Below are positions 15,165 through 22,890 of a stretch of DNA of 26,912 bases, piece by piece. The stretch is from NCBI RefSeq assembly GCF_016785185.1, contig NZ_JAEKDY010000044.1. One strand, given 5' to 3'. This stretch comes from Heyndrickxia sporothermodurans (GTDB taxonomy: Bacteria > Bacillota > Bacilli > Bacillales > Bacillaceae_C). The notes under the pieces were generated by a model that did not search any database, was not told where the DNA came from, and saw nothing but the letters and a program-made list of their open reading frames with translations. Each line of letters starts with the position of its first letter. The stretch's first letter is position 1. The translations under genes were made by a program, and so were the position numbers.

Positions 15165-15192
15165 ATAAAAAAACATCTCCGTAGTGGAGATG
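15165..15192 (-). terminator. Terminator of the cobalamin riboswitch leader
   Basis: On the minus strand CATCTCC (15186-15192), loop ACTAC, GGAGATG (15174-15180), then TTTTTTTATTT. It lies between the aptamer and the start codon and is the obvious off-state. Two further hairpins lie between aptamer and terminator (ACACC/GGTGT around CCTA/TAGG; TGAGG/CCTCA) and may belong to the switch. Confidence 0.75.
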
Positions 15193-15266
15193 CGTGGTTT
15201 GACTGAGGAATGTGAAAAAATACCCTCAAGTTCAACACCACCCTATCCACGTAGGTTGTTCGGTGT

Positions 15267-15454
15267 AAAAAAATAGGCAGGTCTCCTGGCTCATGCTCAA
15301 CACCCCTTAAAACCTTCCCATCCGGAGATAGTGGTATTGCTTAAGGAGCTCCCATTTACAGTGGCGGGACCGCGCCGGAATTTCACCGGACTTCCCTTTT
15401 CATGATCGATAGAAGAAATGACAACTATTTCTTCCTATCTATCAACCTATTTTT
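15267..15454 (-). promoter_or_regulatory. Cobalamin riboswitch aptamer
   Basis: The minus strand shows the core of the class: GGGAAGTCCGGTGAAA, then CCGGCGCGGTCCCGCCACTGT with the B12 box GCCACTG (near 15360), and GAGCCAGGAGACCTGCC at the 3' side. P1 closes between AAAAATAGG near 15446-15454 and CCTATTTTT near 15267-15275. Adenosyl- or other cobalamins bind such leaders and repress downstream genes, here via the terminator at 15165. It identifies the whole downstream operon as B12-responsive. Confidence 0.93.
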
Positions 15455-15480
15455 CTCACTATTCATTTAATACATATTTC

Positions 15481-15509
15481 ACTATAGCTATATATTCAAA
15501 GTGTGTCAA
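15481..15509 (-). promoter_or_regulatory. Strong sigma-A promoter of the cobalamin operon
   Basis: On the minus strand TTGACA (15504-15509), 17 bases, TATAGT (15481-15486): a perfect -35 and a 5/6 -10 at ideal spacing. Transcription would start near 15474, about 20 bases before P1 of the riboswitch. Confidence 0.8.
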
Positions 15510-15541
15510 GATATGGAACATTGTGATAACAATTCAATCGA

Positions 15542-16936
15542 TTATGCAGTCAATTTACTTTTATTCACTGTTATTGTTTTTCCAGTCCAACCAAAGATGA
15601 TTGTTAACAATGGTGACAGTAAGCAAAAAAAGGAAAATGGTAAATAGTCCATTGTTGAAACCCCCAGTACATTCGTTAAAAATACTCCACACACACTCCA
15701 AGGGATTAATGGATTTACAACTGTTCCAGCATCCTCTAAAACTCTTGAAAGATTTTTGTTTGCAAGTCCAAGTTTTTCAAATGGTTTTTGAAATGCTTCT
15801 CCCGTTAGAATAATAGATAAATATTGTTCTCCAATTAAAATATTTACCCCAATAGCTGTAAATGCAGCTGCTGTGATGACTGATCCAATTTTGTTTAATA
15901 CTTTTGCTAAAGCCTTTAATAAAACTGGAATAATTTCTAAAGTAAACAATAATCCACCCATACTTAACGCAAGTATCACAAGTGAAACAGTAAACATCAT
16001 ACTATTCATTCCGCCTCTTGTTAACAAACTATCTATTGCTTCATTGCCCGTTTTCGAAACGTAACCATTAAAAAGAATTTGGAAAAGTTCTTGTCCACTT
16101 GGTATATGATGAAAAAGTGAAAGAATAATGGCAAGCAGTGAATTTAGTGCTAATGTTAAAAATGCTGATATTTTTTTATAAGCGAAAATTGCGAGTACAA
16201 CTACCGGAATGAGGCTATACCAATGTACTAAATTGGTTTGTATTAGTGCTTCTTGAATACTAGTTAACTTATTTAAGTTCGCTGCCGATACACTCGGTGA
16301 ACATACGGCATAAATGATAAAACTTATAATAAATGCTGGTACAGTAGTCCATGCCATGTTTCGAATATGCTCAAATAAATCGACGCTCATCATTGTTGAT
16401 GCGATGTTCGTCGTATCGGATAATGGTGACATTTTATCTCCAAAAAAAGCTCCTGAAACAATTGCTCCCGCTGTTAACGCTAATGACGCATCAAGGGCGG
16501 AGGCAATTCCAATAAAGGCAACACCGAGAGTCGCTGAAGTTGTTAACGAGCTGCCGATCGCCATTCCCACAATAGCCGTAACAACGAAAACAATCGCATA
16601 GAAGAAATGAACAGTTACAATTTTAAAGCCAACAAAAACTAAAGTTGGAATTGTCCCACTTAGCATCCATGCAGCAATCAAAATTCCAATTAAGAAAAAA
16701 AGAAATACAGCGGATAGACCTGATTTCGCTCCATTTACCATCCCTTCTTCAAGAATTTTAAACGGCACTTTCTTCATTAGGCCATAGGATATAAGCATTA
16801 AAATTGATAATAAAATAGGGATATGAGGTGCAGCAGAATATTTCATTAAACTAATACTCATTAATCCTACAATAATCATTATAAGTATTATTGCCTCTAT
16901 AACGGATGGCGAATGAGCTTTTTTATGATTTAACAT
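15542..16936 (-). CDS. NhaC-family transporter, predicted tyrosine transporter
   Basis: A 464-residue secondary transporter with about eleven membrane helices. The NhaC-family core GAFFGDKMSPLSDTTNIAS (about 163-181) is intact. Family members exchange Na+ or H+, some moving organic acids such as malate/lactate (MleN). Here the gene lies alone behind a T-box leader whose specifier codon reads UAC. It is therefore predicted to respond to uncharged tRNA-Tyr and to import tyrosine; NhaC-type proteins under Tyr T-boxes have been predicted as tyrosine transporters. GGAGGT lies 7 bases before the ATG. Family assignment is firm; the substrate is inferred from regulation. Confidence 0.85.
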   Translation of the reverse strand: MLNHKKAHSPSVIEAIILIMIIVGLMSISLMKYSAAPHIPILLSILMLISYGLMKKVPFKILEEGMVNGAKSGLSAVFLFFLIGILIAAWMLSGTIPTLVFVGFKIVTVHFFYAIVFVVTAIVGMAIGSSLTTSATLGVAFIGIASALDASLALTAGAIVSGAFFGDKMSPLSDTTNIASTMMSVDLFEHIRNMAWTTVPAFIISFIIYAVCSPSVSAANLNKLTSIQEALIQTNLVHWYSLIPVVVLAIFAYKKISAFLTLALNSLLAIILSLFHHIPSGQELFQILFNGYVSKTGNEAIDSLLTRGGMNSMMFTVSLVILALSMGGLLFTLEIIPVLLKALAKVLNKIGSVITAAAFTAIGVNILIGEQYLSIILTGEAFQKPFEKLGLANKNLSRVLEDAGTVVNPLIPWSVCGVFLTNVLGVSTMDYLPFSFFCLLSPLLTIIFGWTGKTITVNKSKLTA

Positions 16937-16943
16937 GTTGATT

Positions 16944-17208
16944 ACCTCCTCGATTTTAATAGAAAGAGCCTCTTCATCCCTAAAAAAGGGACGAAGAGGC
17001 TCTCCGCGGTACCACCCTATTTAATGACCGAAATCATTCACTCTTTTATCCAAAATGTTTAGCAACGGTGTATTTCATATCTATTGCTGCCTGAATTTTC
17101 AGCTCCCATTCAGTCTCTTCTTGCTGCATTCAATAGAATTACTTATGTCCGTTTTCTGGATCATCATTATTGACTTTTACACTTAGACGCTTTTAAGTAA
17201 TAAAGTAT
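16944..17208 (-). promoter_or_regulatory. T-box leader, tyrosine-type
   Basis: The conserved T-box sequence AGGGTGGTACCGCGG is present (complement of 17004-17018), and a terminator follows it. In Stem I, AACGG and CCGTT form the helix below the specifier loop. AGUA on the 5' side and GAA on the 3' side form the S-turn, and the next residues read A-UAC-A, putting the Tyr codon UAC at 17070-17072. The pattern GAA-N-codon-A agrees with the tyrS leader as I remember it. Uncharged tRNA-Tyr would stabilise the antiterminator and switch the gene on. Confidence 0.88.
16961..17003 (-). terminator. T-box terminator hairpin
   Basis: On the minus strand AGAGCCTCTTCGTCCCT (16987-17003) pairs with AGGGATGAAGAGGCTCT (16965-16981), a 17-base stem with one G-U pair, around a five-base loop, followed by TTCT. 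It overlaps the 3' side of the antiterminator region, as in other T-boxes. Confidence 0.85.
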
Positions 17209-17214
17209 TTGAAT

Positions 17215-17244
17215 ATAATATACCATGAAATTCGAATTAATCAA
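17215..17244 (-). promoter_or_regulatory. Candidate promoter of the T-box transcript
   Basis: On the minus strand TTGATT (17239-17244), 18 bases, TATTAT (17215-17220). The start near 17208 would lead straight into Stem I. Confidence 0.45.
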
Positions 17245-17285
17245 GAGTTAATTTTTTGGACAGGCTGTTACACCTGTCCCATTCA

Positions 17286-18854
17286 TTATTCCATCGGATT
17301 TGTTAGCCGAATATCCGGATTTTTATCTTGGAACCATCTAAGTGCAAAATCATTTTCAAATAAAAATAATGGTTTATCGAAACGATCTTTTACTAAAAGG
17401 CTCCTTGAGCTTGAAAGTGATTCGTTTACTTGATCCTCATCAATCCAGCGAGCGATTTTCGATCCGATTGGCTCCATAATAACATCTGAATTATATTCAT
17501 TTTTCATACGATGAACGAATACTTCAAATTGCAATTGCCCAACGGCACCTAGAATATAATCTTCCATTCGATACGTTTTATATAACTGGATTGCACCTTC
17601 TTGAACGAGCTGATGAACCCCTTTATGAAAATGTTTTTGTTTCATAACGTTTTTTGCAGATACTTTAACAAAAAGTTCAGGTGTAAATTGTGGAAGCTTT
17701 TCATAATTAATTAATTGCTTTCCAGATGTGATTGTATCCCCAATTTGGTAAGTTCCTGTATCGTACAACCCGATAATATCTCCACTTACCGCGGTATTTA
17801 CCGTGCTGCGATCATCTGCAAGAAATTGGGTTGATTGCGATAATTTCATCGATTTACCTGTTCTTGATAAAGTGACATTCATTCCACGGTCAAATTGTCC
17901 TGAGCAAATTCGTACGAAGGCAATACGATCACGGTGTGCAGGATTCATATTCGCCTGAATTTTAAAGACAAACCCAGAAAAATTTTCATCAGTAGGATCG
18001 ATGACCCCTGCATCTGAATTTCTCGGTTGCGGTGATGGTGCAAATTGCAGATACGTTTCAAGAAAGGTTTGGACCCCAAAGTTTGTTAAAGCACTTCCGA
18101 AAAATACGGGTGTTAATGTCCCATTGGCAATTCGTTCATTTGAGAATTCATTACCCGCTTCATTTAATAATAAAATTTCTTCAAGCGCTTGCTCATAAAG
18201 TCCAGATTGTTTAATTGGTGAATCCCCGTCAATTTCTCCCTCTTCATTAAGTGGAATAAATCGTTCGTTCTCTTCAACACGAAACTGTTCAATTCTATTA
18301 TGGAAACGGTCATATATCCCGAGAAATTCTTTCCCCATTCCGATCGGCCAATTCATTGGATACGATTCAATTCCCAGTACTTCTTCTAATTCCGCTAATA
18401 ACTCTAAAGGGGTTTTCCCTTGTCTATCCAACTTATTAATAAAGGTAAAAATCGGAATCCCTCTCATCCGACAAACTTTAAACAATTTCAGTGTTTGCTC
18501 TTCAATCCCTTTTGCGGCATCAATAATCATTACTGCACTGTCTACCGCCATTAATGTACGATACGTATCTTCACTGAAATCTTGGTGCCCTGGAGTATCG
18601 AGTATATTAACCCTTTTTCCATCATATTCAAATTGCATAACGGAAGATGTTACTGAAATTCCCCGTTGCTTTTCAATTTCCATCCAGTCTGAAGTCGCAA
18701 ATTTTCCTGATTTCTTCCCTTTAACCGTACCCGCTGCACGGATTGCGCCGCCAAAAAGAAGTAATTGCTCGGTTAATGTTGTTTTCCCAGCATCCGGATG
18801 GGAAATAATAGCAAAGGTTCGTCTTGATAAAACCTCGTCTTTCAAAGAAGTCAT
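17286..18854 (-). CDS. prfC: Peptide chain release factor 3 (RF3)
   Basis: A 522-residue translational GTPase that removes RF1/RF2 from the ribosome after peptide release. GTP-binding motifs are clear: G1 SHPDAGKTT (about 19-27), switch I RGISVTSS, G3 DTPGHQDF and G4 NKLDR. The C-terminal half (LGAVGQLQFEVF, EYNSDV) is typical of RF3 rather than EF-G, and the length is normal. I prefer ATG at 18854 (MTSLKDEVL) with AAAGGA 9 bases upstream over TTG at 18884. No terminator with a U-tract follows; a GGACAGG/CCTGTCC hairpin lies at 17258-17279. Confidence 0.93.
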   Translation of the reverse strand: MTSLKDEVLSRRTFAIISHPDAGKTTLTEQLLLFGGAIRAAGTVKGKKSGKFATSDWMEIEKQRGISVTSSVMQFEYDGKRVNILDTPGHQDFSEDTYRTLMAVDSAVMIIDAAKGIEEQTLKLFKVCRMRGIPIFTFINKLDRQGKTPLELLAELEEVLGIESYPMNWPIGMGKEFLGIYDRFHNRIEQFRVEENERFIPLNEEGEIDGDSPIKQSGLYEQALEEILLLNEAGNEFSNERIANGTLTPVFFGSALTNFGVQTFLETYLQFAPSPQPRNSDAGVIDPTDENFSGFVFKIQANMNPAHRDRIAFVRICSGQFDRGMNVTLSRTGKSMKLSQSTQFLADDRSTVNTAVSGDIIGLYDTGTYQIGDTITSGKQLINYEKLPQFTPELFVKVSAKNVMKQKHFHKGVHQLVQEGAIQLYKTYRMEDYILGAVGQLQFEVFVHRMKNEYNSDVIMEPIGSKIARWIDEDQVNESLSSSRSLLVKDRFDKPLFLFENDFALRWFQDKNPDIRLTNPME

Positions 18855-18941
18855 GTTGTAAAATCCTTTCGTTTGTAGATTCAAAATTTAATTTCTATGG
18901 AATTTTTATGTTTTTTACATTGGAATCACCTGTTTACCTTT

Positions 18942-19181
18942 CTACATTTCTCTTGTCCATTGATTAATTCGATGTGCTAAAGCAATTGCATCTTCATCTG
19001 TCAATTTCACCTTAAGTGAGTCAATTAATTTCTCCAATAACTTCTCACCAAAGTCATCATATGTATAAGTTGTAGACCATTCTATTGCAGGAATAGCAAC
19101 AACAAAATATTCATCTTTTTTGTTTTCATATATAAATAGGTTCATTTCTTTATCATTGAACATCGTTTTACGAATTTTCAT
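18942..19181 (-). CDS. YueH-like small protein
   Basis: Seventy-nine residues, MKIRKTMFNDKEM at the start and INQWTREM at the end, with a central aromatic patch (EYFVVAIPAIEWSTTYTYDD). It resembles the YueH family of Bacillus small proteins, which has no assigned function, by recollection of sequence pattern only. GGAGG lies 7 bases upstream of the ATG at 19181; the GTG at 19199 overlaps that ribosome binding site and is unlikely. TATAAT-like sequence lies at 19200-19210 on the minus strand. It is followed by prfC after 87 bases. Confidence 0.65.
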   Translation of the reverse strand: MKIRKTMFNDKEMNLFIYENKKDEYFVVAIPAIEWSTTYTYDDFGEKLLEKLIDSLKVKLTDEDAIALAHRINQWTREM

Positions 19182-19249
19182 TTCCTGTCCTCCAGTCACA
19201 TTATATTATAAGGGAAAAGTGTCCGAGAAAAAAACAAATTATCCAATTT

Positions 19250-19287
19250 GCAAAAAATAATAGAAGGAACAAACTACGGTCCCTTCT
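19250..19287 (-). terminator. Terminator after the P1-family peptidase gene
   Basis: On the minus strand AGAAGGGAC (19279-19287) pairs with GTTCCTTCT (19262-19270) through one G-U pair, followed by a tract with six T. It separates the peptidase gene from the YueH-like gene. Confidence 0.7.
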
Positions 19288-19298
19288 TTACTTCTTAT

Positions 19299-20324
19299 TT
19301 ACATAGCACCAATTGGAACTGTTTCACCGATTCGTCCTTTTCTTCCCGTTGTCATTTCCGCTTGGGTTAATGAATTTAGTATAGCTTCCTCTGTTGCTTC
19401 TGCTGCCGCCTGGAAAAGAAGATTCATGATCGGATGATCATCTCGTAATATTTTTCTCTGTTCAATTGCTTCCTTGGTATCGTGAGGAATCTTTTCAGCG
19501 TTAGAAAATGCGATGACAACATCACCGCTCCCATTATGAATATGACTCCCAGTTCTACTCAATCCAACAATACATCTTTTTGCCAATCTCTTTAATTGCC
19601 GATCGGAAAGAGGGGCATCCGTTGCTAAAACCATCATAATCGATCCATCCGGTCGCTCTGTATGATCTTCTTCTACTGATTTTGCATAACGGAATTCTTC
19701 TTTTTTCCCAAAATTACTTTGCACTAACATTCCTACTGTAAATGTTAATTCCTCAAATGAAATCATTCGGGATGAGCTTCCAATTCCACCTTTATACCCA
19801 AAACACATCGTTCCTGTACCAGCACCGACAGCTCCTTCTTCCGCTTGATTGCTAGTTGCATTTTGAATTGCTTCAATTGCATGTTCCGGCTTTACCGCAA
19901 GGAGTCGAGCGGAGTTTAAATAACTATCATTACACTCACCCACTACAATATTAATTGAACTTGTCGTATCTCCGATTTTCCGATTCTCTTGTAGCATATA
20001 CTGAAGTGTGCCATGCAAGACCGGTCCCACACTAAAAGTATTCGTTAACATAATTGGTGACTCAAGGCAACCAAGTTCCTCAATTTGAATAAGCCCAGTT
20101 GTTTTTCCAAAACCGTTTGCCACATACGTTGCAGCTGAAACTTTTTCCAAAAATAAGTTCCCATCATGCGGCAAAATCGCCGTTACACCTGTTCGAATAC
20201 ATTCATCATTTAAATCTTCCATTAAGGTTATATGTCCTACCTGCACGCCTTTAACATCCGTTATGCAATTGTTCATACCTGTCGGAAGGCTTCCTACTTT
20301 AATTCCAATTTCACGCGCTTTCAT
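19299..20324 (-). CDS. P1-family (DmpA-type) aminopeptidase
   Basis: An N-terminal-nucleophile aminopeptidase related to DmpA (L-aminopeptidase/D-esterase) and BapA, about 341 residues. The self-processing region is intact: GAVGAGTGTMCFGYKGGIGSSSR. By family precedent the chain is cut at the Gly-Ser bond within GGIG/SSSR (near residue 183) to expose the catalytic Ser of the beta subunit. An N-terminal DVKGVQVGH motif and the NCITDV segment are also typical. GGGGGA directly abuts the ATG at 20330, so the second ATG at 20324, seven bases away, is the better start. It follows an unknown 166-residue gene. The natural substrate is unknown; no signal peptide is present. Confidence 0.88.
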   Translation of the reverse strand: MKAREIGIKVGSLPTGMNNCITDVKGVQVGHITLMEDLNDECIRTGVTAILPHDGNLFLEKVSAATYVANGFGKTTGLIQIEELGCLESPIMLTNTFSVGPVLHGTLQYMLQENRKIGDTTSSINIVVGECNDSYLNSARLLAVKPEHAIEAIQNATSNQAEEGAVGAGTGTMCFGYKGGIGSSSRMISFEELTFTVGMLVQSNFGKKEEFRYAKSVEEDHTERPDGSIMMVLATDAPLSDRQLKRLAKRCIVGLSRTGSHIHNGSGDVVIAFSNAEKIPHDTKEAIEQRKILRDDHPIMNLLFQAAAEATEEAILNSLTQAEMTTGRKGRIGETVPIGAM

Positions 20325-20345
20325 TTTCATTCCCCCATCCTACGT

Positions 20346-20846
20346 TCATGCCTGTAATAACATCAACGAATTCGATGATATTTCGTTTTCCTGACTCCAA
20401 TTATGAATAATCCTATACATTTCTTTTATATTTTCAGGCGAGAAGTTATAAAAATCTATTAACTTTACTAATCTTAAACTTTGTCCAGAAGGGATAGATA
20501 ATCGTTTAGTATTGAACAATGGAATATCTATATCATTTTTTTCTACTATATCGTTAAGGGCATGGTAAATATCGAGACTAGCCTCTTTTTGGAGTCTAGT
20601 TAAATTGTGCCATCGAGCTGATTGCGGTATGTAAAAACCTTTAAAATATTCCGGCTCTTCGATTAGTCCATCTACTTCTTTACTACAAATACCTCTTACC
20701 AAAAAATCTTTTCTTATCTCCCGTCTTTCTTTTTCAAATAAATCATTAATTATTTTTAATACAAGTAAGTCTTGCACGATAAATAAATGCTTTCCTCGCA
20801 TTATTTCTTTGCATTTTGAAAGAAGCTGTTCAAACGATATTGACAT
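20346..20846 (-). CDS. Protein of unknown function (166 aa)
   Basis: A soluble, mostly helical 166-residue protein without signal peptide, membrane segment or recognisable motif. It is rich in charged residues at about 36-48 (DLFEKERREIRKD). The ATG at 20846 is preceded by AAAGGGGGG, a good ribosome binding site. It lies just upstream of the DmpA-type peptidase gene with about 20 bases between, probably co-transcribed, and after the terminator of the M42 peptidase gene. I do not recognise the family. Confidence 0.65.
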   Translation of the reverse strand: MSISFEQLLSKCKEIMRGKHLFIVQDLLVLKIINDLFEKERREIRKDFLVRGICSKEVDGLIEEPEYFKGFYIPQSARWHNLTRLQKEASLDIYHALNDIVEKNDIDIPLFNTKRLSIPSGQSLRLVKLIDFYNFSPENIKEMYRIIHNWSQENEISSNSLMLLQA

Positions 20847-20867
20847 AAAGTCCCCCCTTTCGGCTAT

Positions 20868-20910
20868 ATAAAAAGAACCTTAATTTATCCTATAAAAAAA
20901 TTAAGGCTCT
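20868..20910 (-). terminator. Terminator after the M42 peptidase gene
   Basis: On the minus strand AGAGCCTTAATTT (20898-20910) pairs with AAATTAAGGTTCT (20874-20886) with one G-U pair, followed by TTTTAT. Confidence 0.8.
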
Positions 20911-20917
20911 AAAAAAC

Positions 20918-21973
20918 TTATTGTGGGACGATGTCTGATTGTACATAAGCAAATAGTAATTGTTCTGTGTTGCGGATGGATGATTCATGTGTGCGTTCAA
21001 ATGCGTGAGAAGATTCAATTCCGGGTCCAACAAGACCATGAACGATATCAAATCCGGCACGAATAGCTGCTGAAGCATCGGATCCGTAGAAAGGATAAAT
21101 ATCTACTTTATATTCAATATTGTTTTCCTTCGCTAAATTGACTAAATGTTTACGTAAACCATAATGATATGGACCGCTAGAATCTTTTGCACAGATAGAA
21201 ACAGTATATTCATCGGAGGACTGGCCGTCACCAAGAGCGCCCATATCGACCGCTAAATATTCTACGGTTTCAGGAGTAATATTTGAATTTCCTCCATAGC
21301 CGATCTCTTCGTTATTAGAAATGAGAAAATGTGTTGTGTATGGTAGTTCAACATTATTTTCCTTAATGAATTTAATTAGTCGTAAAAGAATCGCAGCACT
21401 TGCTTTATCATCAAGATGACGAGATTTAATGTATCCTGATTCCGTAATTTCTACACGTGGTTCAAATGAAACAAAATCTCCTTCTTCAATACCAAGTGCA
21501 CGTACATCTTGTTCATTTAATACTTTTTCATCAATACGAACTTCAATATTTTCCTCATTACGCTCTGCTTTTCCGGCATCTTTATATACATGAACGGATT
21601 GCTGATGCATAAGAATTGTTCCTGAATATACTTTTCCTAAAGAGGTTTCAATTTTACAATATTCCCCTTCAACGGAATTCCAACGGAAACCACCGATCAT
21701 CGTTAACTTTAATCGGCCATTGGCTTTTACTTCCTTTACCATTGCTCCTAATGTATCGACATGCGCAGTTAACATACGGTGCTGTTCCGTGTTTTTCCCT
21801 GGTAATGTAGCAATGAGTCCGCCTTTACGATTTCTATACATTTCAACATTTGAATCTTTTAAATATTGCTCACAAAAGTCGATCACTTTTTTTGTATTTC
21901 CCGATGGACTTGGAATCGATACGAGCTGTTTGATTAACTCCATTGTTTCTTTAGCATTGCCATATGTATTCAT
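20918..21973 (-). CDS. M42-family metallo-aminopeptidase
   Basis: A 351-residue cytosolic aminopeptidase of family M42 (YsdC/YtoP/FrvX group, di-metal, self-compartmentalising). Metal and catalytic residues are in place: H71 and D73 (AHVDTLG), the bridging Asp at 188-189 (HLDDKASA), E222-E223 (NNEEIGYGG), D243 (AVDMGALG) and H323 (SSHAFERTHE). GGAG lies 9 bases from the ATG. It is transcribed away from the OsmC-like gene through a shared intergenic region of about 120 bases and ends at a terminator. Exact substrate preference cannot be read from sequence. Confidence 0.9.
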   Translation of the reverse strand: MNTYGNAKETMELIKQLVSIPSPSGNTKKVIDFCEQYLKDSNVEMYRNRKGGLIATLPGKNTEQHRMLTAHVDTLGAMVKEVKANGRLKLTMIGGFRWNSVEGEYCKIETSLGKVYSGTILMHQQSVHVYKDAGKAERNEENIEVRIDEKVLNEQDVRALGIEEGDFVSFEPRVEITESGYIKSRHLDDKASAAILLRLIKFIKENNVELPYTTHFLISNNEEIGYGGNSNITPETVEYLAVDMGALGDGQSSDEYTVSICAKDSSGPYHYGLRKHLVNLAKENNIEYKVDIYPFYGSDASAAIRAGFDIVHGLVGPGIESSHAFERTHESSIRNTEQLLFAYVQSDIVPQ

Positions 21974-22007
21974 GAAAGATCTCTCCTATTTTCAATTTCA
22001 CTCTTCT

Positions 22008-22013
22008 ATTATA
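22008..22013 (-). promoter_or_regulatory. Probable -10 of the M42 peptidase gene
   Basis: TATAAT on the minus strand, about 35 bases from the ATG. The -35 is weak (TATTGT at 17 bases). Confidence 0.4.
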
Positions 22014-22067
22014 TTAGAATATTTTGAAATACAATAGTCATACGCATTATTTTTTCGAATAATCATG

Positions 22068-22073
22068 TATAAT
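22068..22073 (+). promoter_or_regulatory. Probable -10 of the OsmC-like gene
   Basis: A perfect TATAAT with a weak -35 (CATTAT at 17 bases). Transcription starting near 22080 would give a very short leader and rules out the ATG at 22079 as the start codon. Confidence 0.45.
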
Positions 22074-22096
22074 CATTTATGAGGAGGAATGTACAA

Positions 22097-22546
22097 ATGG
22101 AAGAACATCGTTTTCATTTAACAGCAAATTGGACCGGTGGAAGAAATAGTGTTGGTGAAATTAATGCGGGAAACTTAAAAACACAAATATCGATCCCCCC
22201 TGAAATGGATGGTCCAGGTATTGGAACAAATCCGGATGAAATGCTCCTTGGTGCTGCAGCAACATGCTATATTATTACGCTTGCAGCAATGCTAGAAAGA
22301 CGAAATATTCCTGTTGCAAGTTTAACGCAACATTCAGAAGGAATAGTAGAAGTAGATAAAGGAGTTATTACATATAAAAAAATTATTCATCGCCCAAATG
22401 TCGTCTTGAAAAAAGAATGTTCGGCGGATCAAGTAGAAAAAGTGAAAGTGCTTGCTGAACGGGCAGAAAAAAGCTGTATGATTTCAAGAGCTATTCAAGG
22501 TAATGTTGAAATTGGTTTAGAAGCAATTATCGGGATTGAGAATTAA
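22097..22546 (+). CDS. OsmC-family peroxiredoxin-like protein
   Basis: A 149-residue OsmC/Ohr-superfamily protein, likely a thiol peroxidase. The two redox cysteines are present: C57 (AATCYII) and C127 (KSCMISRA), the latter in the KSCxIS context typical of the general OsmC/SACOL1771-like subgroup rather than Ohr. The N-terminal GGRNSVGEINAGN and PPEMDGPGIGTNPDEML loops are also typical. AGGAGG lies 9 bases before the ATG at 22097; the in-frame ATG at 22079 overlaps the expected transcription start. Divergent from the M42 peptidase gene. Confidence 0.88.
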   Translation: MEEHRFHLTANWTGGRNSVGEINAGNLKTQISIPPEMDGPGIGTNPDEMLLGAAATCYIITLAAMLERRNIPVASLTQHSEGIVEVDKGVITYKKIIHRPNVVLKKECSADQVEKVKVLAERAEKSCMISRAIQGNVEIGLEAIIGIEN

Positions 22547-22580
22547 CGGATGTAATTAAACTCATTTTTTCTATTCTAAA

Positions 22581-22625
22581 AATCCCTCCTTCGGAAAAAC
22601 TATTGATGAATAGAGAAGGAGGATT
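22581..22625 (+). promoter_or_regulatory. RNA hairpin covering the ribosome binding site of the next small gene
   Basis: AATCCCTCCTTC (22581-22592) pairs with GAAGGAGGATT (22615-22625) with one bulged C. An inner stem CTATT/AATAG (22600-22604/22609-22613) closes the loop. The right arm contains the AGGAGG that serves the ATG at 22631, so the folded form would hide it. No U-tract follows, so it is not a normal terminator. Confidence 0.5.
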
Positions 22626-22630
22626 GAAAG

Positions 22631-22774
22631 ATGAAGAAAAATCAAAAACCGTCAATTGCCCCTGGAATGGACGATGCTGAAGAATTAGATAGAGAGGCTA
22701 CCCCCGAAGAAATTGAAAAAGGGGAATACACAAATGTAACAACTTTTTCTTGGGATGAAGTAGATCCAAGCTAA
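22631..22774 (+). CDS. Small acidic protein, function unknown (47 aa)
   Basis: Forty-seven residues: MKKNQKPSIAPGMDDAEELD at the start, an acidic middle and a C-terminus TTFSWDEVDPS. AGGAGG lies 8 bases upstream of the ATG and a strong terminator follows the stop, so the call is good although the protein is short. No family is recognised. It lies 84 bases after the OsmC-like gene with no terminator between, so the two may share a transcript, with a hairpin over this gene's ribosome binding site. Confidence 0.7.
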   Translation: MKKNQKPSIAPGMDDAEELDREATPEEIEKGEYTNVTTFSWDEVDPS

Positions 22775-22787
22775 AACTTACCACTTT

Positions 22788-22813
22788 TGGCAGCCGCTAG
22801 CTGCCATTTTTTT
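22788..22813 (+). terminator. Intrinsic terminator after the 47-aa gene
   Basis: TGGCAGC (22788-22794) pairs with GCTGCCA (22800-22806) around CGCTA, followed by seven T. Confidence 0.85.
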
Positions 22814-22890
22814 ATTCAAAAAAATGACTGATCCCCGCTAAAAGTGTAAAATGGGTTCATATAACTATATTATACAAGGAGAGAAATCAC

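Noticed and set aside
17258..17279. GGACAGG/CCTGTCC hairpin as the prfC terminator
   Set aside because: On the minus strand, the direction of prfC, it is followed by A residues and not by a U-tract. It may only stabilise the 3' end.
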